This document shows, piece after piece, positions 34,960 to 43,935 of a stretch of DNA of 64,000 nucleotides. Origin of the DNA: Pararhodobacter zhoushanensis (lineage in GTDB: Bacteria; Pseudomonadota; Alphaproteobacteria; Rhodobacterales; Rhodobacteraceae); NCBI RefSeq assembly GCF_025949695.1, contig NZ_JAPDFL010000001.1, forward strand, positions 3,351,501 through 3,415,500, given 5' to 3'. Under the pieces are notes generated by a model. The model did no database searches and was not told the DNA's origin. It saw only the letters and a program-made list of their open reading frames with translations. The position numbers and the translations under genes are program-made. Every line of letters starts with the position of its first letter. Within the stretch, counting starts at the first letter, position 1.

Positions 34960-36855
34960 TTACAGGCCGATCTGTGCGTGAACCCAACCCAAGAACGCGC
35001 TGGTCCGCACCGAAACTTGCGCATCTGCCCCGACGGGGGCGGTAAGCGGCGCGTCCGGCATGACCTCGATCCGGGCATAGCGCTCGGCGGCGAAAACCGT
35101 GGCGGGCAGACCGGCAAAGCCGGGCCAGTGCGCATCGGGGCTGATCCGGGTGACAGAGCCGTTCACGGTTGTGCCATCGCCCAGACGAAGGGTCGCCCGG
35201 TCGCCCGGATCCACGTCACGCGCAGTGGTCGCAAGGATCAACGCATGAACCGTGGGGGCCTCGTTGCCAACCAGCAAGGCCAGTTGATCCCCCGGCTCGA
35301 TCCACGCGCCGTTTTGCTGCGAGACCTGCTGCACGACGCAGTCACAGGGTGACACGATCGCTTGCCCCGGATCCGCGCGCGCGGCCAGATCGCTCGGCGG
35401 CAGTTCCGGCGGCGCGGTTGATGCCGCTGCGCCGTCATCACCCGCCAAGGCACTGGCGACGGCAGCATCGGTGCCAAACAGCTCTGACGACAGGGTAATC
35501 AGCCGCGTCGGTTCGGGCTCGACATAGCTGCGCGGGCGCACATAGCCCAGAATCTCACCCGTGGTGACGGGCTGACCTTCGCGCAGGGACAGCTGCGCCA
35601 GCGTTCCGGCGGAGGGCACGCTCAGTTCCGTTGCGGTGCTTGTCACGGCAGCATAACGCGACGTGATCGTGGACTGGCTGTCCCAATAGAGCGCCCCGCC
35701 CCCGCCAAGGATCGCCAAGGCAAAGAGCAACCGCAGACTGGGGCGATAGCCGCGTGCGCGCGGCGGCGCGGTAACCGCCCCGGCAGCCGGTGCCTGCGGT
35801 GCAGCCGTTTGGGCCGCGTGGGGCGCTTTGGGCGCGGATTTCGGGAGTTCGGGGTAAGACCGCTCGGGTTCAGCCAGCATCAGCGCCAGACTGGGCCCGT
35901 CATGCGCACTGATGCGCTGCAGCAACTGCACATGCGCGCGGCTCAGGCCGACAAAGGAGAACAGCGTCGGCTCGATCGGATCGCACAGTGCCTGAACCGA
36001 CATGGACAGCCGGGCAATGCCTTGCCCGATCAACAGCGTCACGGCGACGGTGCGACCGGGATCGACCGAATAGGGGAATGGCGTGACCAGCACAAAGCCG
36101 TTGGCGTTCCAGTCCCAGGCCTCGACCTCGTAACCCTGCCACAGCACCGCCATCGGCTCACGCTGCAGCGGGCGCGCGGGCTCTTGCGGGGCACGCTGCG
36201 GCGCATCGGTCATAGGCCGTGGATTGGGCGCGCTTTGCGCATCGGCAAACGCCTCATCGTCCCAAGCCTGCGCTTCAGGGGCTTCGTCAGACGGTGTGTG
36301 GGGCGGGAAATGGTCGGCAGCGTGCCAGCCGGAAGCAACAGCGGCCAGACGCGGCGCGGGTTGCGCGACCTCGGCATAATGCGGCTCGTCCCTGTAGCTA
36401 TGCGCCGTTGCCTGCTGAGCGGTCTGAGCCGAGCTGTGACGAAACAGCGGCTCGACCGTGCCCGACTGTTGCGGCAACGATGCTGTCAGGCGCGGCTCGC
36501 CGGATACGCGGCGCAACGGAGCCTGCCGGGCCGCGGCCTGCGGTTCTTCGCGGTAGGCGGCCTGTTCGGGCTGATACGGCGATTCGGGCGCACGGGACTG
36601 CTGGGCGATCAACGCGCGGCGCAGAGAATCGGGCACGCGCACATCGGGGTCCGTGGCTGCGGGCGCCTGCGGGGCGGCGTGCGCTTGCGGCGCCCGCGTC
36701 TGGCCTGCCGCGATCACCGGCGCTGCCCCGCGCGTGCGTGCGTAAACCGGCGGTTGCACCAGCGGCGGCATCGGCGCAGCTTTCTTGCGCGCGCCGCCGT
36801 TAGCCTCGGCGGGCAACGACAGATACATCTCGGGGTCGAAGGAATCGTCGTTCAT
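34960..36855 (-). CDS. Membrane protein with PilZ-like and HlyD-like parts (Alg44-like layout)
   Basis: A 631-residue protein. Residues 1-230 are low-complexity, rich in Ala, Pro, Gln and charged residues. About 235-330 resembles a PilZ beta-barrel (VLWQGYEVEAWDWNANGFVL, then TPFPYSVDPGRTVAV), but the c-di-GMP motifs R-x3-R and D/N-x-S-x2-G are degenerate. A single membrane span is near 375-393. The periplasmic half is HlyD/biotinyl-lipoyl-like (PSAGTLAQLSLREGQPVTTGEILGYV; IVSPCDCVVQQV), interrupted by an Ala/Asp-rich insert. This order matches Alg44-type polysaccharide export subunits, yet no synthase gene is adjacent. Function is unassigned. Confidence 0.65.
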   Translation of the reverse strand: MNDDSFDPEMYLSLPAEANGGARKKAAPMPPLVQPPVYARTRGAAPVIAAGQTRAPQAHAAPQAPAATDPDVRVPDSLRRALIAQQSRAPESPYQPEQAAYREEPQAAARQAPLRRVSGEPRLTASLPQQSGTVEPLFRHSSAQTAQQATAHSYRDEPHYAEVAQPAPRLAAVASGWHAADHFPPHTPSDEAPEAQAWDDEAFADAQSAPNPRPMTDAPQRAPQEPARPLQREPMAVLWQGYEVEAWDWNANGFVLVTPFPYSVDPGRTVAVTLLIGQGIARLSMSVQALCDPIEPTLFSFVGLSRAHVQLLQRISAHDGPSLALMLAEPERSYPELPKSAPKAPHAAQTAAPQAPAAGAVTAPPRARGYRPSLRLLFALAILGGGGALYWDSQSTITSRYAAVTSTATELSVPSAGTLAQLSLREGQPVTTGEILGYVRPRSYVEPEPTRLITLSSELFGTDAAVASALAGDDGAAASTAPPELPPSDLAARADPGQAIVSPCDCVVQQVSQQNGAWIEPGDQLALLVGNEAPTVHALILATTARDVDPGDRATLRLGDGTTVNGSVTRISPDAHWPGFAGLPATVFAAERYARIEVMPDAPLTAPVGADAQVSVRTSAFLGWVHAQIGL

Positions 36856-37185
36856 GGCGCCCTTCCCCGCACGCGACGGCTGGCAGGCGCCCGCTCACCG
36901 CAGACGAGTCTGGCCTATGCCCGTTGCGCACTGGCAACTTTCTTCTGACACGGCGACCGGAACACCGGCCACCCAATTGTTAATGGTTAATAGGTCGCCT
37001 GAGAACGCGGCCAAATTGCGTCAAAGTGGCGACATAGGCGCGGAATGGGCGGCTGAGAGGGGCTGAGTGTTCACAGAAGCGCGAGATAGATGCCGTGACC
37101 GCCCGGATTGCCCCGGATCTGGCACCGAAAATGCGGCACAAGTGTCCCGGCGGACGGACCGATTCCAAGCCGTCTGTCAGCTTTC
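36856..37185. other. Intergenic stretch with no recognised feature
   Basis: A 330-base gap between the 5' end of the PilZ/HlyD gene and the 3' end of the TerB-like gene. The AT-rich segment around 36974-36994 (ATTGTTAATGGTTAATAGG) is a plausible place for the PilZ/HlyD promoter. I see no gene or repeat. Confidence 0.5.
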
Positions 37186-37629
37186 TTACGCGCTGTGCCG
37201 TGCCAGAACCCGCTGGCGCGCCGCCGCGCTGTCGTGGTCGGACACCGCGATCAGCGGCGGCAGCCGACGCAGCAACGCGTCCTCGTTCGGATCGCGCTGG
37301 TGATCGACCAGAACCACGCTCCACAGCGCCTCGATCAGCTGGATGCGCTGATCTTCTTCCAGCGCGAATTTGATCACGCGGGTGAAGCGCACAATATCGG
37401 GCGCATCGCCCTGCGCGACCTCGCCTTGCGCGCGCAGCGCGCGGGCCTCGGCCGGGGTCAGCGAAAAGATCGCCGCCAGCAGCGCGGCGACGGCGTCGCT
37501 TTCGTCGGGGGCATAGACCCCGTCGGCGCGCGCCGCATCAACAAGCAGAGCAGCCACGGCGATCTGCGGCGACACCTCGGCGCGGGCGGCGGCGTCGGAA
37601 CGAAAGAGGGATTTGAACACGTCGATCAT
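37186..37629 (-). CDS. TerB-like (COG4103) protein
   Basis: A 147-residue helical protein with the TerB pattern: AVAALLVDAARADGVYAPDESDAVAALL with an acidic patch (D..G.Y..DE) near residues 35-45, and IQLIEALWSVVLVDHQRDPNEDALL later. TerB folds bind divalent metal and appear in stress and membrane-associated systems; in Rhodobacterales this single-domain form is common without other ter genes. No tellurite-resistance operon is present. Start ATG 37629. Confidence 0.83.
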   Translation of the reverse strand: MIDVFKSLFRSDAAARAEVSPQIAVAALLVDAARADGVYAPDESDAVAALLAAIFSLTPAEARALRAQGEVAQGDAPDIVRFTRVIKFALEEDQRIQLIEALWSVVLVDHQRDPNEDALLRRLPPLIAVSDHDSAAARQRVLARHSA

Positions 37630-37697
37630 GGGTTTCTATGTGCCCCCTCGCCCGGCGCAGGGCAACCCGTTGCGCAACAAGCGCGCGTGATTTGCGG

Positions 37698-38942
37698 CTA
37701 CCGCGCCTCGGCAGTGGCCAGCGCCAGACCGTCAACGACCGCTGTAAAGGCCTCGGACCGTCGCAAGGCAGCGCCCGGACACAGCGCGCGGGCCTCATCG
37801 GCGACCAGCTGCATCAGGCTGGAACCGCCGACCAGCACCACCGCGCCGATCTGATCCGCCTGCACGCCCGCCTCGACCAGCGTTTCCTGCATCGCGACGC
37901 GCAAGCGTTTTCGCGCATCGCTCAGCGACGCGTCCAGCGAGGCCGCCGAGATCGGCGCGGTCAGGCGCGGCTCGATAAAGCCCATCTTGATGCCCGAATC
38001 ACTGCCGCCATTGGCAGCAATCTTGCCGGCCTCGACGGCGAAGGCCAGCTCGTGGCCCAGCTGCTCGTCGATCACCGTCTCAAGCCGCGCCATCACCTTG
38101 GGCTCGACCGCGTGGCGCACCATGTCCTTGACCGCGCGGCGGGTGTCTTGGGTGTAAACGAAGGGGATCTGCGCCCAGGTCGACAGATCGCCGTAGATCG
38201 CGTTGGGAACCGGCAGCAGCCCGTCGCCAAAGGTCCGGGTCAGCTGACCACCACGCCCCAGCAGCGGCATCGCGTGGGACATCGACACTGCCTGGTCGAA
38301 ATCGGTGCCGCCCAGCCGGATACCATGGCTGGCAAGGATGCGCATCTGGCCCGCATCGCTTTGAAAAACCGAAAAATCCGATGTACCGCCGCCGATGTCG
38401 ACGATCAGTCCCAGCTCTCCTGCAGCCCCCTGTCCCAGACTGGCGCGGGCGGCGGCTTCGGGTTCGAACAGGAAATCGACATGGGTGAACCCGGCGGCAA
38501 GGTAGCAGCTACGCAGATCAGCCTCGGCACGGGCGTCACGCGCAGGGTCGGCCGAGTGGAAATGCACCGGGCGACCCGAAAGAACAGCGGTGAACGGGCA
38601 CCCTGCCGCCGCCTCGGCCCGCTCTTTCACCACGACCAGAAAGGCGGTGACGATATCGGCAAGGGTCTGCCGTTTGCCACCGATCAGGCGCGGCTCGTGC
38701 AGCAGATCGGTGCCCAGCACGCTTTTCAGCGCCCGCATGTAGCGTCCCTCATCGCCCGCGATCAGCGCCTCGCCCGCTGCCGTGCCGATGCGCATCGCGC
38801 CGGAACCGGCGGGGAAAAACACCGCCGTTGGCAGCGTCTCGTTGCCCGGCTCGATCGGCAGGCGGCGCAGCTGTCCGGCGTCCAGAAACGCGGCAGCCGA
38901 GTTCGAGGTGCCGAAGTCGACGGCGAGGGTGGCAGCGGGCAT
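37698..38942 (-). CDS. Hsp70-family protein (YegD-like)
   Basis: A 414-residue actin-like ATPase lacking the substrate-binding domain of DnaK. Phosphate-1 LAVDFGTSNSAAAF, phosphate-2 LIVDIGGGTSDFSVF, and adenosine motif VVLVGGSSLMQLVADEARAL are clear. Size and sequence fit YegD/Hsp70-like proteins of unknown role. Start ATG 38942 puts the first motif four residues from the N-terminus; the frame continues upstream without a ribosome site. It lies downstream of the TRAP operon but separated by a hairpin. Confidence 0.87.
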   Translation of the reverse strand: MPAATLAVDFGTSNSAAAFLDAGQLRRLPIEPGNETLPTAVFFPAGSGAMRIGTAAGEALIAGDEGRYMRALKSVLGTDLLHEPRLIGGKRQTLADIVTAFLVVVKERAEAAAGCPFTAVLSGRPVHFHSADPARDARAEADLRSCYLAAGFTHVDFLFEPEAAARASLGQGAAGELGLIVDIGGGTSDFSVFQSDAGQMRILASHGIRLGGTDFDQAVSMSHAMPLLGRGGQLTRTFGDGLLPVPNAIYGDLSTWAQIPFVYTQDTRRAVKDMVRHAVEPKVMARLETVIDEQLGHELAFAVEAGKIAANGGSDSGIKMGFIEPRLTAPISAASLDASLSDARKRLRVAMQETLVEAGVQADQIGAVVLVGGSSLMQLVADEARALCPGAALRRSEAFTAVVDGLALATAEAR

Positions 38943-38967
38943 TGGCGCGTCCTTGGGGGTCAAAGAG

Positions 38968-38998
38968 GGGCCGGGCCTATCCGCTTCCCGCCCGGCCC
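38968..38998 (-). terminator. GC hairpin downstream of the TRAP operon
   Basis: GGGCCGGGC (38968-38976) pairs perfectly with GCCCGGCCC (38990-38998) around 13 bases. On the minus strand it follows the dctM-type stop by 24 bases and is followed by CTCTTTGA. A weak intrinsic terminator that would separate the Hsp70 gene. Confidence 0.45.
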
Positions 38999-39021
38999 GC
39001 AAGCCAAGAGCCGCGCCTTTC

Positions 39022-40311
39022 TCAGAACCCGAAAAGAGAGGGCAGAAACAAGGTCACAATCGGGGCATAGGTCACGATCATCAGGCAGATCACCAGCGCG
39101 ATCAGGAACGGCCACAGGTAACGAACCGTCTCGCCGATACCAGTTTCGGACAACCCGCCCAGCACGAACAGCAGCAATCCAAAGGGTGGTGTGACCAACC
39201 CGATCATGATGTTGATGGTGATCATCACCCCGAAATGCACCGGGTCGATACCCAACGCGACGACGGTGGGGAACAGCATCGGCACGACGACCAGAATCAG
39301 CGTGCCGGTGTCGAAAAAGCAGCCCAGCAGCAGGAAGATCACGTTGATCAGCGCCAGAAACGCCCAGCGCGACAGGCCGGCGTTATTGACCAGCGCGGCG
39401 AGGCTCTGGTCCAGACGCTCGGCTGTCACCGCGTAATTGATCAAGAAGGCCCCGGCGATCAGCAGCATGACGACCACCGAATCCTGCATCGAGCGGCGCA
39501 GCACATCCCAGATGCCGCGCAAATTGAGGGCGCGGTAAACGGTTACGCCCAGAAACACCGCCCAAAGCGCAGCAACCGCCGCCGCCTCGGTCGGGGTGAA
39601 CACGCCCGACCAGATCCCGCCCAGCAGCACGGCAGGCAAGGTCATCGGCAGGATCGCCCCGGCCAGGGCCTTCATCGTCGCGGCGCGCGATTGGCCCGGC
39701 GACGCGGGCAGGTTCATCCGGGGCGCGATGATCGCGATGGTCGCCATCAGCGCCAGCCCCATCAGGATCCCCGGCACCACCCCGCCCAGAAACAGCGCCC
39801 CGACCGAGGTGTTGGTGTTGAGCGCATAAAGCACCATCGGGATCGACGGCGGGATGATCGGCGCGATGACGGCCGAGGCCGCGGTGATCGCCACCGCCAG
39901 CGCGCCGGGATAGCCGCCAACCTGCCGCATCATGCGGATCGACATCATCCCCGGCCCGGCGGCATCGGCCACCGCACTGCCCGACATCGAGGCAAAGATC
40001 ATGCTGACGGTGACGTTCACATGCCCCAGTCCGCCGCGCGTGCGCCCGACGACCGCGTCGGCGGCCCGCCACAGGCGTTCTGAAATCGTCCCTGCGTTCA
40101 TCACATTGGCGGCCAGAATGAACATCGGCACGGCCAGCAGCACATACGAGTTGAACAGCGAATTCATGATCTGATCAGACACCAGCCCCAGATCGCGGTC
40201 CCCGGCGAACAGATAGGCGAACCCGGCGCAGATCATCGCCACGGCGATCGGCACGCGCAGCAGAGACAGCACGACCAGCACGGCCAGCAGGATCAGGAAA
40301 GGCGTGGTCAT
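39022..40311 (-). CDS. TRAP transporter large permease (DctM family)
   Basis: A 429-residue inner-membrane protein with about 12 spans, the normal length for DctM. It begins TTPFLILLAVLVVLSLLRVPIAVAM and includes the family block GLGHVNVTVSMIFASMSGSAVADAAG and PPSIPMVLYA, with ITINIMIGLVTPPFGLLLFV near the C-terminus. It couples sodium flux to solute import. It overlaps the small-permease gene by four bases. The substrate is probably a carboxylate or sugar acid, judged only from the FAH hydrolase at the head of the operon. Confidence 0.93.
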   Translation of the reverse strand: MTTPFLILLAVLVVLSLLRVPIAVAMICAGFAYLFAGDRDLGLVSDQIMNSLFNSYVLLAVPMFILAANVMNAGTISERLWRAADAVVGRTRGGLGHVNVTVSMIFASMSGSAVADAAGPGMMSIRMMRQVGGYPGALAVAITAASAVIAPIIPPSIPMVLYALNTNTSVGALFLGGVVPGILMGLALMATIAIIAPRMNLPASPGQSRAATMKALAGAILPMTLPAVLLGGIWSGVFTPTEAAAVAALWAVFLGVTVYRALNLRGIWDVLRRSMQDSVVVMLLIAGAFLINYAVTAERLDQSLAALVNNAGLSRWAFLALINVIFLLLGCFFDTGTLILVVVPMLFPTVVALGIDPVHFGVMITINIMIGLVTPPFGLLLFVLGGLSETGIGETVRYLWPFLIALVICLMIVTYAPIVTLFLPSLFGF

Positions 40312-40847
40312 GTCGGGCGTTCCGTTGACTGAGAAGGATCGGGGGATTGGGAAGGATCGGGCTGCACGAAGGGCAGCAGGGCCTCAAGGATCAGGCGCAG
40401 GCCCATAACCCCCTGAAACAGTCCAAAAATCAGATAGACACGGCTGAGCGGCCAACGCATCGCCGGGGTGCGTTCGCGCCACAGAAAGCCGATATAGTCC
40501 AGCGTCACCGGCAGCGCCGCCAGCAGGATCAGCCCGGCGGTGATCCCGCCCAGCGCCACCAGCCACCGGCCAAGGCGTGGCGACAGGTTGTCGACGACCA
40601 GCCCGACCGCGATGTGTTCGCGTACCGGCACCACCAGCGCCGAGGCGCCGAACACCACCCACAGGAACAGGATCACGATCAGCTCGTCCGACCAGCGCGA
40701 GGGCGTGCCCACGCCATAGCGCATGATGATCGTATAGGCGAAAAGCAGCGCCATCACGCCGAAGGCCAGTGAGGCCACCGTCTCGAAGAGACGATGGCCG
40801 AGGGTGATCGCACGGCGCAACCAGAGAGGGGCGACCCCGCGGCGCAT
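40308..40847 (-). CDS. TRAP transporter small permease (DctQ family)
   Basis: A 179-residue protein with four spans; the DctQ core is AYTIIMRYGVGTPSRWSDELIVILFLWVVFGAS (shown in outline) with the conserved R-Y and W-x-DE pair, then REHIAVGLVVDNL. It bridges the large permease and the binding protein. Overlaps dctM by four bases; four bases separate it from the binding-protein gene upstream. The C-terminus has a short DPSQSPDPSQS repeat. Confidence 0.92.
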   Translation of the reverse strand: MRRGVAPLWLRRAITLGHRLFETVASLAFGVMALLFAYTIIMRYGVGTPSRWSDELIVILFLWVVFGASALVVPVREHIAVGLVVDNLSPRLGRWLVALGGITAGLILLAALPVTLDYIGFLWRERTPAMRWPLSRVYLIFGLFQGVMGLRLILEALLPFVQPDPSQSPDPSQSTERPT

Positions 40848-40851
40848 GGGC

Positions 40852-41826
40852 TCAGTGACCCATGATCTGATGCATCAGGTCCTGATTCCAGTCCTGTGCC
40901 AGATCCGAGGCAGCATAGACCTCATCGGCGCGGGCATAGAACGGGGCAAGGTCGATCTGATCCACCCGCAGGCCGTTTTCGGACACCAGACGCTCGGCCA
41001 CGGACATTTCATCCGCCAGACGGTTTTCATTGTTCCAGCTGGCCCCGGCTTGTGCTGCATCGCGCAGCACCTGCTGCTGTTCTTCCGTCAGCGCGGTGAA
41101 GAACGGGCGCGAGATCGCGTAGAAGACCGGTTGCACCATATGCGAGGTCAACACGACCTGCTCGGTCACCTCATAAAAGCGCGCGGCGTTCATGATGGTC
41201 AGCGGGTTTTCCTGCCCGTCGATACCGCCGGTCTGCAGTGCGACATAAACCTCGGGCATCGCCATCGGCGTCGGTTCAACACCGAGGCTTTCGCCCAGCA
41301 ACAGCCATTCGGGCGTTGCGGGCATCCGCAGTTTCACCCCGGCCAGATCGTCCGGCCCGGTCACGTCGCGCGCCGTGTGAAGGTTGACCTGACGCGTGCC
41401 CAGATAGGCCACGGCGAGGATCTCGATGTCCATCTGCTCGGCCACATCGGCGATCATCTGCGCACCGATCGGGCCGCTCATCACCTCCATCATGTGATCA
41501 TAGTCGCGAAACAGGAAGGCGCGCGACAGAAAGCCCCAGGCCGGGATCTGCGCCGAAATCTCGGGCGCGGCCATGGTGCTCATTTCAAGGTTACCGCGCT
41601 GGATGGCGGGAACCTCGGTGCCCTGCCGGAACAGCGCGCTGCCGGGATAGGTTTCCACGGTCAGGCCGACATTGGCATCGGCCACCTGCTGCGCGAAAAG
41701 CTCCATGCCGCGGTGCAGGAAGTCAGGGGCCGGACCGGCGGTCGAGAAGCGTACCGTCTGGGCACCGGCGGGCAGCGCGAAGGTCAGCGCCAGCGCCGAG
41801 GCTGCAAGAAGGGATTTGATCGTCAT
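40852..41826 (-). CDS. TRAP transporter substrate-binding protein (DctP family)
   Basis: A 324-residue periplasmic protein with a signal peptide of about 22 residues (IKSLLAASALALTFALPAGAQ). The mature part has FSTAGPAPDFLHRGMELFAQ, LKLRMPATPEWLLLGESLG-like motifs (here VKLRMPATPEWLLLGESLG) and GGIDGQENPL, with the Arg in LRMP expected to bind a substrate carboxylate. It delivers the solute to DctQM. It is the second gene of the FAH-TRAP operon, 36 bases behind the hydrolase. Confidence 0.93.
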   Translation of the reverse strand: MTIKSLLAASALALTFALPAGAQTVRFSTAGPAPDFLHRGMELFAQQVADANVGLTVETYPGSALFRQGTEVPAIQRGNLEMSTMAAPEISAQIPAWGFLSRAFLFRDYDHMMEVMSGPIGAQMIADVAEQMDIEILAVAYLGTRQVNLHTARDVTGPDDLAGVKLRMPATPEWLLLGESLGVEPTPMAMPEVYVALQTGGIDGQENPLTIMNAARFYEVTEQVVLTSHMVQPVFYAISRPFFTALTEEQQQVLRDAAQAGASWNNENRLADEMSVAERLVSENGLRVDQIDLAPFYARADEVYAASDLAQDWNQDLMHQIMGH

Positions 41827-41862
41827 AAGGAATACTCCTGTTGGATGAGGGGGATGGCCGCT

Positions 41863-42795
41863 TCAGGCGGCGCTTGTTTTGGGCGGTTGGATGGTGTTGA
41901 TCAGCGTGCCGATGCCCTCGATGCTGGCCTCGACCCGGTCGCCGATGGACAAGAAGGTCTGCTTGGCGGCACCGACCCCGGCCGGTGTGCCGGTCAGCAG
42001 CACATCGCCCGGATCCAGCGTCATGATCTTTGACGCCGTGGCGATCTGCTCGGCAATGGTGAAGATCATGTCGGCGGTGGTGTCGTCCTGCTTGGCCACA
42101 TCGTTGACCGACAGGCGCAGGCGGGTGTCTTGCGCATTGGGCAGCGCATCGGTGGGCACAAAGCGCGGCCCCAGCGGGCAGCAGCTTTCCTGCGCTTTGC
42201 CCGCCACCCAGTCGAGCTTGTAGAACTGCTCGGGGGCCTTGTTCAGATCGCGGGCGCAGAAATCGACGCCGACGGTATAGCCCGCGATATGCGCCATCGC
42301 GTCTTCCGGTGTCACGTTCCGCGCGGTCTTGCCGATCACGATGGCCAGCTCGACCTCCCAGTCGAAGGCTTTGGTGTCGAGGGGCATGTGCACCACCGGC
42401 CCCTCGCCCACCACCGCGTTGCGCGACGGTTTGAAGAAGAAGAACAGGCGCTGGCTGTCCTTGGAAGCGACCGGAAAGCCCATCTCGGCCATGTGGCGGT
42501 AATAGTTCGCCCCGGCGCAGAGCACCTTGCCCGGAAAGAGCAGCGGCGACAGGCGGGGTGCATCGGCGGGCATCAAATCGGCCGCGTCGAGCGTGGCCAC
42601 GGCCGCTTCGATCACACCGCGCGCAGCGTCCCAGTCGTCGAACAGGTCGATCACCCGAGCCACACCCGGACGCCCGGCGCGGGCAAGGCTGGGCTCCAGC
42701 CGGTAGAGGCCGTCGTTGGTTTCAAGGCAGGCAACGGGGCCGGTATCGCCCGCGACAGTCGCCAGGGCCCAGGAATGTATCGGCGAAGAGGTCAT
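41863..42795 (-). CDS. Fumarylacetoacetate hydrolase-family protein
   Basis: A 310-residue FAH/MhpD-type enzyme. The metal site is suggested by FDWEVELAIVIG (E-x-E) and by the preceding KVLCAGANYYRHMAEMG; DVLLTGTPAGVG and IGDRVEASIEGIGTL are family-typical. These enzymes cleave C-C bonds of acylpyruvates or act as hydratase/decarboxylase on related keto acids. It heads the TRAP operon and is divergent from GntR, so its substrate is presumably derived from the imported solute. Start ATG 42795. Confidence 0.9.
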   Translation of the reverse strand: MTSSPIHSWALATVAGDTGPVACLETNDGLYRLEPSLARAGRPGVARVIDLFDDWDAARGVIEAAVATLDAADLMPADAPRLSPLLFPGKVLCAGANYYRHMAEMGFPVASKDSQRLFFFFKPSRNAVVGEGPVVHMPLDTKAFDWEVELAIVIGKTARNVTPEDAMAHIAGYTVGVDFCARDLNKAPEQFYKLDWVAGKAQESCCPLGPRFVPTDALPNAQDTRLRLSVNDVAKQDDTTADMIFTIAEQIATASKIMTLDPGDVLLTGTPAGVGAAKQTFLSIGDRVEASIEGIGTLINTIQPPKTSAA

Positions 42796-42900
42796 GGTTG
42801 TATCCGTGCTCTGGTTAGAAAGGGATTCGCCGGGATTGACGGCTTGCTTTGCATGAAATAGGTTAGATTTTATAAAATATGTAAGTCAACATAAAATATG
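42796..42900. promoter_or_regulatory. AT-rich operator region between FAH-TRAP and gntR operons
   Basis: ATTTTATAAAAT (42867-42878) is a perfect 12-base palindrome. The 10-base direct repeat ATAAAATATG occurs at 42872-42881 and 42891-42900, 19 bases apart, the second containing the gntR start codon. The strong AT content in a GC-rich genome and the divergent arrangement point to overlapping promoters with a GntR operator. Confidence 0.65.
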
Positions 42901-43596
42901 CTCACCACAGAACCCGACCTCACCTCAGCCTATGACCGCCTACGCCATGAGATCCTGCAGGGTGATCTGCAGCCTGGAGAGCGTTTGCGAGTCGCCGATC
43001 TGCACGCGCGCTATGCGTTCGGGCTGACCCCGTTGCGCGAAGCCCTGATGCGGCTGACCAGCGAAGGGCTTGTGATCACCGAAGCCAATCGCGGCGCCCG
43101 CGTGCGCGAGGCAACGCTGGATGAATTCCGCGACCTGATGCACACCCGCCGCGAGATCGAGGCGCTGTGCCTGCGCGCGTCGATCGCCAAGGGCACCTCG
43201 GAATGGGAGGCGCAGGTGCTGTCGGCCATGCACCTGCTGGCCCGCGCCGATCTGCCCAGTTCGCCCGAAGACCGCGCCACCGCCTCGGCGTGGGAGCGCA
43301 AGCACCGCCGGTTCCATCATGCGCTGGTCTCGGCCTGTGACTCGGTGTGGCTGCTGCGGATCTGGGATGATCTGGCCGATCATTCCGAACGGTATCGCAA
43401 GCTTCGCCTGCTGAATTACCGCAATCTGGCCGCCGATGTGCGCGACGTGAACGCCGAACACAGCGACATCATGGAGGCCGCGCTCAACCGCGACCCCGAA
43501 CGCGCCATTGCCCTGATGCACAACCATCTGGCGCGCACCGAAGCCGCCGTGGCCCGCCTGTTGACCGACGATCCAACCTTGGGGAAACCATCATGA
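42898..43596 (+). CDS. GntR-family regulator (FCD/FadR subfamily)
   Basis: A 232-residue regulator. The winged helix is at about 12-70 (YDRLRHEILQGDLQPGERLRV, FGLTPLREALMRLTSEGLV). The FCD ligand domain follows (EFRDLMHTRREIEALCLRAS; HRRFHHALVSACDSVWLLRIWDDL; EHSDIMEAALNRDPERAIALMHNHL), with the Asp/His residues that bind metal. The ATG at 42898 has no Shine-Dalgarno and lies inside an AT-rich repeat, suggesting self-repression or leaderless translation. It overlaps the next gene by four bases (ATGA). Likely represses both divergent operons. Confidence 0.93.
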   Translation: MLTTEPDLTSAYDRLRHEILQGDLQPGERLRVADLHARYAFGLTPLREALMRLTSEGLVITEANRGARVREATLDEFRDLMHTRREIEALCLRASIAKGTSEWEAQVLSAMHLLARADLPSSPEDRATASAWERKHRRFHHALVSACDSVWLLRIWDDLADHSERYRKLRLLNYRNLAADVRDVNAEHSDIMEAALNRDPERAIALMHNHLARTEAAVARLLTDDPTLGKPS

Positions 43597-43913
43597 TCAT
43601 CCGTTCCGCCCTGCTGGTGGGCACCATTGCGCCCGAAATACAGACCGCTTTTGACGCCTGCATGCGCGGGGCCGTGATCGATGCGATCCGCCAGTATCCC
43701 GGCCTTGTGGACGTGACGCTGCGCAAGACCGCCACGGCGGACGAAGGCTCGCCCGCGATCTACATGCAGTTCGACCTGCGCTTCGACAGCATGGCGGCGA
43801 TGGACGCCGCACTGGCCAGCCCTGCCCGCGCCGCCGTGCGGTCGCAGATCATCGCCGGGATGGCCGATTTCCAAGGCAAGACCATCCATGTGGTGTCCGA
43901 AATCCTCGACTGA
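43593..43913 (+). CDS. Small protein, predicted dimeric alpha/beta barrel
   Basis: A 106-residue protein I cannot place in a named family. Its pattern of strand (IIRSALLVGTIA), helix (EIQTAFDACMRGAVIDAIRQYP), strand (LVDVTLRKTA), strand (IYMQFDLRFD), helix with SMAAMDAALASPARAAVRSQI and final strand (IHVVSEI) is that of EthD/ABM-type alpha/beta-barrel proteins. Such proteins often assist degradation or isomerisation steps. It is translationally coupled to gntR and followed by an SDR gene, so it belongs to the catabolic locus. Confidence 0.75.
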   Translation: MIIRSALLVGTIAPEIQTAFDACMRGAVIDAIRQYPGLVDVTLRKTATADEGSPAIYMQFDLRFDSMAAMDAALASPARAAVRSQIIAGMADFQGKTIHVVSEILD

Positions 43914-43935
43914 CCCCGACAACGGAGCAATCCCC

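Noticed and set aside
37186..37629. Tellurite-resistance island suggested by a TerB-like gene
   Set aside because: No terA, terC, terD or terZ genes are nearby; the single-domain protein is common alone.
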